64,000 bases of DNA from RGIG4079 sp045646905 (GTDB lineage Bacteria > Bacteroidota > Bacteroidia > Bacteroidales > Muribaculaceae), in NCBI GenBank assembly GCA_045646905.1, contig JAZRLP010000026.1, positions 186,001 through 250,000 of the forward strand, read 5' to 3'. A program made the translations under genes and the position numbers. The notes under the pieces were generated by a model. It was not told the origin of the DNA. It worked only from the letters and a program-made list of their open reading frames with translations, and did not search any database. Shown here one piece after another: positions 8,265-18,020 of this stretch (position 1 is the stretch's first letter; each line of letters opens with the position of its first letter).

Positions 8265-11200
8265 TTACTTTTTAAGAATCTTCACTGGAGCATTGTTGTT
8301 TACTCTCACGAAGTAGTACCCAGTAGCGAGATTGCTTAAGTCTAATTGCATTGTTGGCAAGTATGATCCAGGAAAACTCATCATCAATTTCCCATCCTCA
8401 TTATATACATCAACAAGATAAATTGCTTCATCACATTCAATATTGAGTATAAAATCGGTGGGGACGGGGTAGAGTTTCAATGTTGATGCATTGTCTTTTA
8501 CTCCTTCAGCGCCTGTATATATAGGTGTTTGGCCAGCTTCCATATTGTAAATTTCGGTAGTACTAATACGAGCATTTCCTGCTGCATATACACTGCGAAG
8601 TTGGTAATTCCAATTAGCTGGGTTGAGTTCCGTTTTGTCGCCATCACCCATTGCGCCACCAGCGTTGTCGTTGATTGAACCAAGTTGGTAGAAGGTCAAT
8701 ACGCATTGATAATCTTCAGTGCGATTTGCTGCAAGTTCTTCTTCGCCAAGAGCATAACCTTTGCTTGTGTTAGGGTTGTAAGTTTCTGAAACAATCTTAC
8801 CATCGGTAATCTTAATTTGAGAAGCAACTGTACCTACATCGGCGCGAGTTGAAGGATTATACAATCCAGTCATCAAGTTGAACTCTTTCAATTGTTCTTC
8901 ATAAACACCATCTTTGGCTTTATCTACCCAAATTTCGTAATGGGTTACAGGCTCAACGCGTTGTTCATCAAATACAGGCTTGTTAAAGTCAATATCAACG
9001 CGGTGCATGTATTTGTAAACCAAATTCCAGTTTTCATCATACCATACGGGGAATGCTGGATTGGTATATACTTTTACTTTACCTTCGGCAGGAATACCAT
9101 TGTAAAGATCGTAGGTGTGATCAAATGATACCTCACTTTCGTGAATGTCATTTTCCTTGCCTTCTTCAATATTTACATAAGTAGTATTTACCTCGATGCG
9201 CCAAATGCGTTTATTGTCGGCATTGTTGATAGGAATGCGATAGTTGTATTTAAACTCTTTTTTGCCAATTTTAATTGTGTTTGTTGTAGTCTCGCTACCT
9301 AATGCATTGAGCTCTGGGCTATCTAATTTATATATAGTTTTAGTTGGGTTCAAGTCTCCTTCTTGATAGAGTTTTACTGTATAACTATTGTATTTATACT
9401 TATCGGCCTTGTCATTGTCATAATTAGGCTTCGCCCAATAAGCATAACCATCAAAACTTAATAAGTCAACAGCATCTTTGTTTGCTCCAGTTGATGAGTT
9501 TTGGTCAGCAATAACTTCGCCAGTTGAACTTTTATAAGTTGGGTCGAGGTTAATTGCTACAGGAGGAGCAGGGAAGACATTGTTAGGGAATAGCACATAT
9601 TTAGCAATACGCTCACCTGGTACATATTGATAGATATATACGCATTCTACTAAATTGTCGCTTGAAAGTTCAAATTTTCCTAATTCGGCAAACAACCAGT
9701 TCCCACTTGCATTGGTTTGAACATTTGCGGCTTGTTTTGTTTGTGTCCATTGTGCCACGGGAAGTGGATTGCTGAGGTCGGCTGTAGCAACATTTGCCAC
9801 ATCACTCTTAATCCCCTTTGACACCATAAAGTCACCACTTGATGCCGAGTACATTGTTTGAGGTGAGATGATAAACAAGTCATTGTTAAATTCGATTGTT
9901 GTACCACCTGAGTTATTAATACGACTTTCAGTTGTAAAGATTGGGTGAATATGATTTTCGCCATTCTCTTTATGTATGCCGAAATATCCATTTGAACGTA
10001 TTTGGCTGATAAAGTTATTGCGATTATTTACAGGGAATGCATAGTTTTCGATACCGTAAGTTACTTTTGCCATAGTACCATCAATAGTTTCATGCTCACC
10101 AGCAAGGTTGACAATCACTGCGTTAGCGGCATCTACAGTAGCCACACCATTCGCCACTTTGATATTTACTTTTATAACATAAGGCGATTTTGATGGTGAG
10201 AAATAGAGGTATCCACCATCATCGCTTGTTACATCTCCTTCAAGACTATAGTAGTCAGAGCGTCCACGTTGTGACTTATACGCATTATCAACATACGCAT
10301 CTTGTGCAAGTTCGTTCCAGTCGGGGAGAATGTTTCGCAAATTACGATTGGTATAAAGCCCGCTCAAGTCAACATCTATTCTTGACGCTTCAGAATATCC
10401 TTCTGTTGCAAGATAAATATATCCCGATGTAAAGCGACGTGCAAAATAATCCTTAAGCGATGATGAGAACGCAGCTGCTCCATCAGGAGTAGTGTTTTCA
10501 ATTCGATCTATGCTATTTTGACGCACAAAGATATTCCCTGCTTTATCGGTTGCAATACCCACGTTTGAGCCTTCAGGGAGAGTGATAGGTTTGCTTTCCA
10601 CACCTGTGCGTGGATCTTCGGCACTAAACTTCACTATACCACCTGTTGCTGTGGCAACACCTGATTCCCAATCCGACACTCCATCTTCTTCAGGTGAATC
10701 ATTCTTTGTCAAATAGTCAGAGCGTTGAGCTATATACCATTTGCCATTATAATATGCACCTTGACGGTAATAGTCACGATCATTGAAATTGGCTGGTTGA
10801 TTATTTATTTCATCAAGAGTGTAGTTATATATTTCTTCAAGAGTATATGTAGTCTTTTCAGTGTCGCGAGCTTCAACAATAATTGTTACAGGGTCACTCT
10901 TGGCAGTGCGACCTTCTGCGCCAATATATTCCTCGGCCATTTCATCATATACAGCTTCCACTACATATTTGTGAACTCCTGCACTTAATTTATCTTCATA
11001 GAAGTTAAATGATTGAGAAGTCCCAATAGGCAATTCATCACGATAAATGTTATAGTAGGATGGTTTTATGCCTACATCGGTTGTGCGTTTCCAGAATAAC
11101 TGTACTGAACCATAGCCGTTATATGTACGCGCTTTAAAATCTACCGGAGGAATAGGTATAAATGTATAATCAACAGTTACTGATTTAGGATTCATTTCAA

Positions 11201-14054
11201 CACCATTGTATAATGGAGCTACTATATATGTGGGCGATGCAACAATATTGATATCGGTAAATGTGCGTGTTGAAGCATCAACAGTTTTTTGCAATTTATT
11301 ATCACGATAAATATTATATCCGGTGATTGTTGCACCTGAATAACCTACAGGTTCGTCCCATGTAAGTATCACATCTTGACGACCCCATATTTCACCAACA
11401 TCATTGAATTTAAATTCACCTTTGAGATTTTCTACAGGTGTGGTTACAGCATCAAATTTGTCTGCAGACACTCGATAGACTGTTACTCCGTGATTGGGAG
11501 AATAGCAATATATATCGGCTGTATTTTCATCAACTTTCACTGCACGAACCATTGAACCATAATCACCAACACCTGAAACAGTACTATTTCCATTGGCAGG
11601 AGTTAAACCATTGAATGGGACATATGAGGCATCACCATTCCCCGCTGTGGTCAAGTTTTTGATTTCTATACCAATACTACTACTTGCTGCCCCATCATTC
11701 TTTACATGGAAAGTGTTTTCACGCAACATAAACACATCCGAATTCATATTTCCTTTGGCCGTTGCGCTAATTGACAAGTTTTCAATCATACTTGAAGCAA
11801 CTTCACCTCCACCTTCGGGCAAGGTGATGATAGCACATGAGCCTGTGCGATTGTGGAAATATAATCGACCATCATCAAGAGGACGAATTGCCACTTGATT
11901 ACTTGTTGCCATAGGGAGCGTCCAAGTTGTAACCGCTGTTGGAGTAGGAGTACCTGAAACATTTTCAATCTTTATTCTTTTGATTGACTTTGTGCCATTA
12001 GGAGCAAACCATATATAACCGGTTCCACTATATACATTTCCTTGAGCAGCCATAAAGTCAAAACGTGCTTCAGGAAGATAATTGCCGGTTAAGGTAATCA
12101 CTTTTTTATTTGTATTTGCGGTGGCTCCTGCTGGATAGACTGTAAATTGGGTTGTTGGTTTAGAAATACCATTGTCAGATGTTATTATGATATTCCCAGT
12201 ATCATCATTATCCATAGCATAACCCCAATCCCAAGAAGTGTAACCGGTATCAAATTTGTCCCAACTTGCAGAACTTGAACTTTGGCCAACATAATACATT
12301 GTTCCATATTTATCTGGAGCCCCCACATACATCTTATTGTTTGATACAGCAATACTTTTTCCTCCAGGGGCATCAGCAGTTCCTAATGTTCCGCCTACTT
12401 CCCAGCGTTTTGAGGTTGTAAATGTGTAGAATATAGGGTCGGTAATTTCGATGTTGTTTGATACTACTTCATCTCCCCATTCTGATGTTTCACTGAAATA
12501 AGGAGCAACCTTAAATGTATAAGTACCAACAGGTAGATTTGTAAAAGTATATGATAACGCAGTGGTTTCAAATGTAGATGTCCATGTAGAACCTCCATCG
12601 GTAGAATAACTTACTGCATATTTTGAAGCCTTTGTAGCTACGGGAGCTTTCCATGAGATTGTTGCAACATAAGGTCTGTCCTCAAATGTTTCTGCAACTA
12701 CATCTGAAACGGTAGGACATGGCTCAATTATTTCAATAGAAGAAGTTTTTACCTCTGCCCCATAGGTGAGATATTGCTCATAGTAGGGTGTGACTTTAAA
12801 TGTGTATGTTCCAGTAGGAAGATCTCTGAATATATAAGACAATGCTGTAGTTTCTATGGCAGATGACCATGTTGTGCCACCATCAGAAGAGTATTTTATT
12901 TCATATTTAGTGGGCACATCAGTAGCTGGAGCATTCCAGGTTAATTTTACCTCACTTTTTGTTGATGCATCAATATATGTAGTATTAACATTACTTACTG
13001 TATTTACTTTGACATTTGCAGTAACACGATAAACAGCTGCACCATGGCTCGGTGCGTAACAATATATATCATAATTACAAGCATCTACTTTGATTGCTCT
13101 AACAACTGTTCCGACTCCGGCAATATTTGATAATTGATCAGTTGCACCTGTTGTTGATACGCCATCTTCAACATTGATATTGGAAGCGAGCACCTCTCCG
13201 GTAGATAAATTTTTTACATCAAAACTGATATCTCCGTATGCACCCCCCGAATTTATTACGTGGAACTGATTGCCTTGAAGTGTAAAAATCTCAGAAGTAA
13301 GGTTGCCTAAAACATACTTATCTGAATATGGTATTGTAGAGTATGAAGTAAGAGCTCCTCCATTTTCAGGCGCTGTATATAAATATAAACCATTGCCTCG
13401 ACTATGGAAATATATTCTACCATCATCAAGCATATATGCTATGGATTGTGATTGAGCATGCGCTGGTGTTGAATATGTCCATACGGTACATCCTGTATTA
13501 CTATCAATCTCTCCGTTTACTACATTAAAGCGTAATATATTTTGAGTTCCGCTAGGAATTATCCAAATATATCCTTTTCCTGAGAGTACATTCCCCTGTA
13601 CTCTCATAAAATCACATCGACCTTGATAAAGTAAATTATCAGGAATTTTTATTACCTTTTTGTTGTTATCATTTGTTGCACCTGTTGGATAAACCCAAAA
13701 ATGAGTATAAGGGTTATAGTAGTCTGTTTCATTTGTTGCAATAACAATATTCCCAGCATCATCATTGTCCATTGCAAAACCATACTTTCCGGTTGTCAAT
13801 CCGAAATCGTAACTTTTTTCATCATCAAATGATGTTGATTCATTTACATATGTTACAGTGTTATAATTTGATGGGGCAATCAAATACATAGTGCCATTAG
13901 ATATAGCCATCGTTTTCCCTGCATTCAGGTGACCCTTGTGATGCCATTTGGGTGTTTTATTAAATGTAAACGTAATTTCAGCGGCATTTGCGATAGGAAT
14001 CGCAGAAAGGAATGCCACAAAAATAGCTAATAAATTAAGTAATTTTTGTTTCAT
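8265..14054 (-). CDS. Large exported multidomain protein with fibronectin III domains and type IX sorting domain
   Basis: This protein has 1929 residues. A signal peptide (MKQKLLNLLAIFVAFLSAI, ending near ANAAE) leads into a tandem duplication: a propeller-like module at about 24-350 and a second copy at about 540-870. Both contain KWxxxG, MAISN or IAVSN, YAMDNDD and a late YxYxPxHG motif. Fibronectin III domains lie near 355-445 and 447-540 (paired KYSSDGGTTW and SYSTDGGSTW signatures) and near 870-1060. A third propeller-like region follows. The last 75 residues (about 1855-1929) form a type A T9SS C-terminal domain: LYPVPTDF, then LSNLATGYYFVRV and VKILKK. It is a surface or secreted protein with its own promoter and terminator. 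Substrate unknown. Confidence 0.85.
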   Translation of the reverse strand: MKQKLLNLLAIFVAFLSAIPIANAAEITFTFNKTPKWHHKGHLNAGKTMAISNGTMYLIAPSNYNTVTYVNESTSFDDEKSYDFGLTTGKYGFAMDNDDAGNIVIATNETDYYNPYTHFWVYPTGATNDNNKKVIKIPDNLLYQGRCDFMRVQGNVLSGKGYIWIIPSGTQNILRFNVVNGEIDSNTGCTVWTYSTPAHAQSQSIAYMLDDGRIYFHSRGNGLYLYTAPENGGALTSYSTIPYSDKYVLGNLTSEIFTLQGNQFHVINSGGAYGDISFDVKNLSTGEVLASNINVEDGVSTTGATDQLSNIAGVGTVVRAIKVDACNYDIYCYAPSHGAAVYRVTANVKVNTVSNVNTTYIDASTKSEVKLTWNAPATDVPTKYEIKYSSDGGTTWSSAIETTALSYIFRDLPTGTYTFKVTPYYEQYLTYGAEVKTSSIEIIEPCPTVSDVVAETFEDRPYVATISWKAPVATKASKYAVSYSTDGGSTWTSTFETTALSYTFTNLPVGTYTFKVAPYFSETSEWGDEVVSNNIEITDPIFYTFTTSKRWEVGGTLGTADAPGGKSIAVSNNKMYVGAPDKYGTMYYVGQSSSSASWDKFDTGYTSWDWGYAMDNDDTGNIIITSDNGISKPTTQFTVYPAGATANTNKKVITLTGNYLPEARFDFMAAQGNVYSGTGYIWFAPNGTKSIKRIKIENVSGTPTPTAVTTWTLPMATSNQVAIRPLDDGRLYFHNRTGSCAIITLPEGGGEVASSMIENLSISATAKGNMNSDVFMLRENTFHVKNDGAASSSIGIEIKNLTTAGNGDASYVPFNGLTPANGNSTVSGVGDYGSMVRAVKVDENTADIYCYSPNHGVTVYRVSADKFDAVTTPVENLKGEFKFNDVGEIWGRQDVILTWDEPVGYSGATITGYNIYRDNKLQKTVDASTRTFTDINIVASPTYIVAPLYNGVEMNPKSVTVDYTFIPIPPVDFKARTYNGYGSVQLFWKRTTDVGIKPSYYNIYRDELPIGTSQSFNFYEDKLSAGVHKYVVEAVYDEMAEEYIGAEGRTAKSDPVTIIVEARDTEKTTYTLEEIYNYTLDEINNQPANFNDRDYYRQGAYYNGKWYIAQRSDYLTKNDSPEEDGVSDWESGVATATGGIVKFSAEDPRTGVESKPITLPEGSNVGIATDKAGNIFVRQNSIDRIENTTPDGAAAFSSSLKDYFARRFTSGYIYLATEGYSEASRIDVDLSGLYTNRNLRNILPDWNELAQDAYVDNAYKSQRGRSDYYSLEGDVTSDDGGYLYFSPSKSPYVIKVNIKVANGVATVDAANAVIVNLAGEHETIDGTMAKVTYGIENYAFPVNNRNNFISQIRSNGYFGIHKENGENHIHPIFTTESRINNSGGTTIEFNNDLFIISPQTMYSASSGDFMVSKGIKSDVANVATADLSNPLPVAQWTQTKQAANVQTNASGNWLFAELGKFELSSDNLVECVYIYQYVPGERIAKYVLFPNNVFPAPPVAINLDPTYKSSTGEVIADQNSSTGANKDAVDLLSFDGYAYWAKPNYDNDKADKYKYNSYTVKLYQEGDLNPTKTIYKLDSPELNALGSETTTNTIKIGKKEFKYNYRIPINNADNKRIWRIEVNTTYVNIEEGKENDIHESEVSFDHTYDLYNGIPAEGKVKVYTNPAFPVWYDENWNLVYKYMHRVDIDFNKPVFDEQRVEPVTHYEIWVDKAKDGVYEEQLKEFNLMTGLYNPSTRADVGTVASQIKITDGKIVSETYNPNTSKGYALGEEELAANRTEDYQCVLTFYQLGSINDNAGGAMGDGDKTELNPANWNYQLRSVYAAGNARISTTEIYNMEAGQTPIYTGAEGVKDNASTLKLYPVPTDFILNIECDEAIYLVDVYNEDGKLMMSFPGSYLPTMQLDLSNLATGYYFVRVNNNAPVKILKK

Positions 14055-14129
14055 AAGAATTATGTTTTTTATAGTTATTAATTTTTTCTAATTTATTTGT
14101 TATGATACAATTATAGTAATCTAAGGTAG

Positions 14130-14162
14130 CAAAGTTACGAATTATTATGCAAAATAAACAAA
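14130..14162 (-). promoter_or_regulatory. Bacteroidota-type promoter of the 8265-14054 gene
   Basis: On the minus strand, TTTG (14159-14162), a 21-base spacer and TAACTTTG (14130-14137) fit the consensus. The predicted start is near 14123, giving a leader of about 70 bases. Confidence 0.6.
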
Positions 14163-14231
14163 ATGATTGCACTGGTTTGTGAAATTTATGCAAAATTAAC
14201 AATTAGGGGGCGTAAGAATTGTTGATTTAGT

Positions 14232-14275
14232 GTAAAAAAAAATGCGATGTGTTACGATTTGTAACACACCGCATT
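14232..14275 (-). terminator. Terminator of the protease-LRR operon
   Basis: A stem of 14 pairs with one mismatch (AATGCG, then TGTGTTAC and their complements) surrounds the loop GATTT. In the minus direction it is followed by a run of nine T. It lies 24 bases after the LRR gene. Confidence 0.85.
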
Positions 14276-14298
14276 TGAGTTGGGAAATGATATATTGA

Positions 14299-17200
14299 TT
14301 ATTTCACGGCAACTTTGTGCGATTTATTGCCAATAGTAATAACATATATGCCGTTAGCAACATTGTTGAATGTTGCAACACCATCATTTACTGTGGTTGA
14401 AGCGATTATTGAACCGTTTACCGAAATGAGATTTACGACAGTATCATTGTCGGCCGATGATTTCACAATGATGATGTTGTTGTCAACCAATACCATTGAT
14501 GTGGCGTTGTCGCTTATGATGCACTCTACACCAGCACTAACATCCATGAGGTTGGTGCATATAAATACATTTGGAAGAGCTGCATTAGTCATTACACACA
14601 TTACACCTTCGAAGTCTTTGAGGAATTTAGTAACGCCATTCTCAAGTGTGTATTCGGTGTCAAGAATTAGTTCTTCACCTTCAAGTTCGCCAAATTCATT
14701 GAGTACAGGGACATTTAAGAACCAACGATAAGTGGTGTTGGTTGTTCCCACTTTAACTTGGTCGCTTAAGTCAACCACTCCGTCCTCAGTTGCTACTGCA
14801 TCAATGTTGTCTTGATTGTGATAGTAGTAAACTGCATAAGTAGATTTGTTGACAGGAAGAGTTTTGAATGTGAGTTTGTTGTTGTTCAATGCAAGAGTGC
14901 GGAGCTTGGGCAATACATCAACATTTATGCTTTCAAGACGATTGTTGCCTAATGAAAGTTGAGTGATGTTGGGCGCTCCCGATAGATCAATTTCAGAGAA
15001 GTTATTCTTGTCGAGATATAAAGCCCAAAGGTTATTATTGTTCAACTTGATGTCAGTAAGTTGGTTGTATGAGGCCGAAGCTACTTGAAGGTTAGGGTTG
15101 TTGCTGAAGTCGATAGAAGTGAGTTTATTATTTGATAGACTTGCAATTGTCAAATAAGGATACTTACTAAGATCAAATTCAGTAAAGTTGTTGCCCTCTA
15201 CATCAAGTTCTTTAAATGATGTAGATTGAGGAAGTGTAATTGAGGTCAAGCCTGCATCGCAAACGCTCACATTGATTGCTTTAGTGAGATTTGAACCATC
15301 AAAAGATGACAATTTTGCGCCAGTCATACTGAACACGGTGATATCTTCGGTGGGTTCGTAGGTATATACTTTAACATTTTTATTGCCACAAGTAGTAGCG
15401 CCAAAGATGCGATAAGTATCACCAAGAATATATTGAGTTACATTATTATCGCCCGACCAATCGAAATAGATTGCTGTACCAGCTTTAGCAGCAGCTAATG
15501 ATAAAGTAACAGAGTCTCCTTCGTTGATGGTGTGGAACGATGCAACTTCGTGAGTAGGCATTCCGGCAGCCAAGATAGGTGTAGTTTTGTAAACATTTTT
15601 ACCCGAGAATGCAGGAAGTGAAGCATTGCTCATTTCGCAATAGATGTTGCCAACATTGGTGTTTACAAATCGAGTTAGACCGTTTGAAATAGTGTAGTCA
15701 ACACCTTCGGTTAGTACTTGACCTTTGCTATCTTTCCATGTAAATGTAGTTTTATTGCCATTAACAATGTTTTGGCTTGAAAGATCGGTGCAAGGACCTT
15801 TTGTTGCAATAACATAATCGGCTTGAGGAGCGTAAATAAATGCTTCTTCGGCAATGTTTCCGCGTGCAGGGATAGAGGCAAGTGTGAAGTTGTTATTGTC
15901 ACAAGCGAAATATTCGAGCACATTTGTTTCGGGCATTGTGATTGAAGAAAGCTTGTTGTTTGAAGCCTTAAACGATTTCAAGCATGAGCAATAACCCAAA
16001 TTGATTTCGGTGAAATTATTGTTTGAAATATCGATATTCTCAACATAGTCGCCAAATGAGAGGTCGATTGTTGACAATTGGTTGTTGTTGAGATAAAGAT
16101 TTCTCACAGCGCGCATATCGTTTAATGTCAACTCGGTGATGGCATTATTGCTGAGATTGATTTCATGCAACGCATTTTTACTGTAATTTCCATTGCATCC
16201 AGCAAGAGAAAGAGTAGAGAAATTGTTGCCAGCAAGATTTAATGTTCTTAAGCAACGGTTCCAAGAAAGGTCGATAGAGTATAGACCAGCATTTACGATA
16301 TTGAGATATTGTAATGACGCTGAAGGAGTGGGGTCGGCCGAGAACATTGGCACATCTTTTATGTCAATTGCAGTGAGTTGGTCACCTTCTTTTACAAATA
16401 CTTGAATTGCTCCATATCCGTTTTTGAGACCTTTAACATTGGGCGTTGAAGGAATATCTGAAGTTGTTGCAGTAAATGAGTGTGATGTATAATCGCCAAA
16501 GCATACATAGAATTCTTTAGGATTTTGAGGGGTTGCACCCAAGATTCCCACACCAAATGCTAACTCTTTGCCGTTGTCGGCACCCGATGTGAATGAGAAT
16601 GCTTTAATGCTGTCACCATATTCAGCTTCGGTTTTAAGCTTAAATTTACCAGTTTTTAAAATTGCATCGGGGAACATTGAGTTGGCAAATGCAATATAAA
16701 CGCTGTCTTGAGGAATTTGGTTGATAGTCATCACACCATTTTCATAAGTATAGTAGCTAGGGTCTACAGGTGAAGCGCTACCCGATTCTTCAGAGATGCT
16801 ATACAAAGCAGCGTCGGTAATAGTTCCTTCGCGAAGCACACGAGCGCTATAGTCAAATGTAGAACCTACTTTGTATGATTTATTCACGGGGAAATCGCGT
16901 TGACCATAGTAGTAGGTGTTCCATGTACCTGGGTCGAGTGGGAGAGTAGCAAAGTCGAGACAGTTGTTGTGAATCTCTACGATGTAAAGATTGGGGTTTT
17001 TAGATACATCAAACGATGTCAAATAGTTATTGTTGGCAGCAACGGTGATGAGTTCAGGGCATTTAGAGATGTCAAGATTGGTCAAGTTGTTGCCTGCGCA
17101 GAATAAATATTTGAGTTTTGGATTATTAGAGAGATCAAGTTCCGAAATTTTGTATTCGTAGTTGTAAGAACCATAGTGGTCGCAGTATAGTTCTAAAAGA

Positions 17201-17994
17201 TATGGGTTTTTGCTTATGTCCAAAGATGTTACTTTGGTGTTTGAAACATTAAGAACTGTAAGATATGGGTTTTTTGATACATCTACGCTTTCAATGTCGG
17301 TAACATCAACGGTCAATCGCATCAAGTTGGGGCAACCTGTGGGGTCGATTTGTTTTAACCCCATGTTGTGATATCCGTCAAACGACATGAGGTTGGGGTA
17401 GTCCGATATATTAAATTCGGGGTCAAGATGCTCAATTGTATTCATCTCAAGGATGGTTAAATTGGGCTTGTTTTTGCCTATTTTCAAAGGCGATTCAGCG
17501 CTAAATGTGTTGTCAGAAACATATAAAGCTTGAAGGTTTGTAAGGTTGCTCAAGTCAAGACCTTTCATCTCATTGTGAGTGAGGTCAAGAATAATGAGGT
17601 TTTTGCAGTTGTTAAATTCGATAGACGAGATGTAACATCCACTTGCGTTGAAGTAGTCAATTTGAGATGGGTCGGCATAGATTTTTACAACACCTTCTTT
17701 TGATACTTGGCAACTAATGAGTGTACCACCCATTTGATTCAATGAATCCATATAGGCAGGTTGTACTTCATACTCGATTTTGCCAAAACCGCAGTCCACA
17801 TCAACATATTGGTTCTCGGCTTTTGTGCCAATAACCAATGAGAATTGATTAGCTTCTCCGTATGAGTCATAAATATTGGTTTTGAATGTGATTACTGGCT
17901 CATCGAAGGTTTGAGCCATTGCCACATTTGCAAAGCCTATGACGGAGAGACATAGCAAGGCCTTGCGTACCAATGAACTAATTTTAATTTTCAT
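14299..17994 (-). CDS. Exported leucine-rich-repeat protein with type IX sorting domain
   Basis: This protein has 1231 residues with a signal peptide (MKIKISSLVRKALLCLSVIGF, ending near AMAQ). Three blocks of leucine-rich repeats lie at about 110-330, 555-710 and 925-1060, with units such as LDLSNNPKLKYLFCAGN, LYLNNNQLSTIDLS and LNNNKLTFKTLP, so each repeat is built on LxxLxLSxNxL. Blocks are separated by beta-rich domains, two of which end with an FVNTNVGNIYCEMSNA or FLKDFEGVMCVMTNA motif. The final 75 residues form a type IX C-terminal domain ending NGIYVITIGNKSHKVAVK. Likely role: surface binding or adhesion. It starts 26 bases after the protease gene and shares its transcript. Confidence 0.85.
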   Translation of the reverse strand: MKIKISSLVRKALLCLSVIGFANVAMAQTFDEPVITFKTNIYDSYGEANQFSLVIGTKAENQYVDVDCGFGKIEYEVQPAYMDSLNQMGGTLISCQVSKEGVVKIYADPSQIDYFNASGCYISSIEFNNCKNLIILDLTHNEMKGLDLSNLTNLQALYVSDNTFSAESPLKIGKNKPNLTILEMNTIEHLDPEFNISDYPNLMSFDGYHNMGLKQIDPTGCPNLMRLTVDVTDIESVDVSKNPYLTVLNVSNTKVTSLDISKNPYLLELYCDHYGSYNYEYKISELDLSNNPKLKYLFCAGNNLTNLDISKCPELITVAANNNYLTSFDVSKNPNLYIVEIHNNCLDFATLPLDPGTWNTYYYGQRDFPVNKSYKVGSTFDYSARVLREGTITDAALYSISEESGSASPVDPSYYTYENGVMTINQIPQDSVYIAFANSMFPDAILKTGKFKLKTEAEYGDSIKAFSFTSGADNGKELAFGVGILGATPQNPKEFYVCFGDYTSHSFTATTSDIPSTPNVKGLKNGYGAIQVFVKEGDQLTAIDIKDVPMFSADPTPSASLQYLNIVNAGLYSIDLSWNRCLRTLNLAGNNFSTLSLAGCNGNYSKNALHEINLSNNAITELTLNDMRAVRNLYLNNNQLSTIDLSFGDYVENIDISNNNFTEINLGYCSCLKSFKASNNKLSSITMPETNVLEYFACDNNNFTLASIPARGNIAEEAFIYAPQADYVIATKGPCTDLSSQNIVNGNKTTFTWKDSKGQVLTEGVDYTISNGLTRFVNTNVGNIYCEMSNASLPAFSGKNVYKTTPILAAGMPTHEVASFHTINEGDSVTLSLAAAKAGTAIYFDWSGDNNVTQYILGDTYRIFGATTCGNKNVKVYTYEPTEDITVFSMTGAKLSSFDGSNLTKAINVSVCDAGLTSITLPQSTSFKELDVEGNNFTEFDLSKYPYLTIASLSNNKLTSIDFSNNPNLQVASASYNQLTDIKLNNNNLWALYLDKNNFSEIDLSGAPNITQLSLGNNRLESINVDVLPKLRTLALNNNKLTFKTLPVNKSTYAVYYYHNQDNIDAVATEDGVVDLSDQVKVGTTNTTYRWFLNVPVLNEFGELEGEELILDTEYTLENGVTKFLKDFEGVMCVMTNAALPNVFICTNLMDVSAGVECIISDNATSMVLVDNNIIIVKSSADNDTVVNLISVNGSIIASTTVNDGVATFNNVANGIYVITIGNKSHKVAVK

Positions 17995-18020
17995 AAAAAT
18001 ATAAATATTATTTAGTTAAA

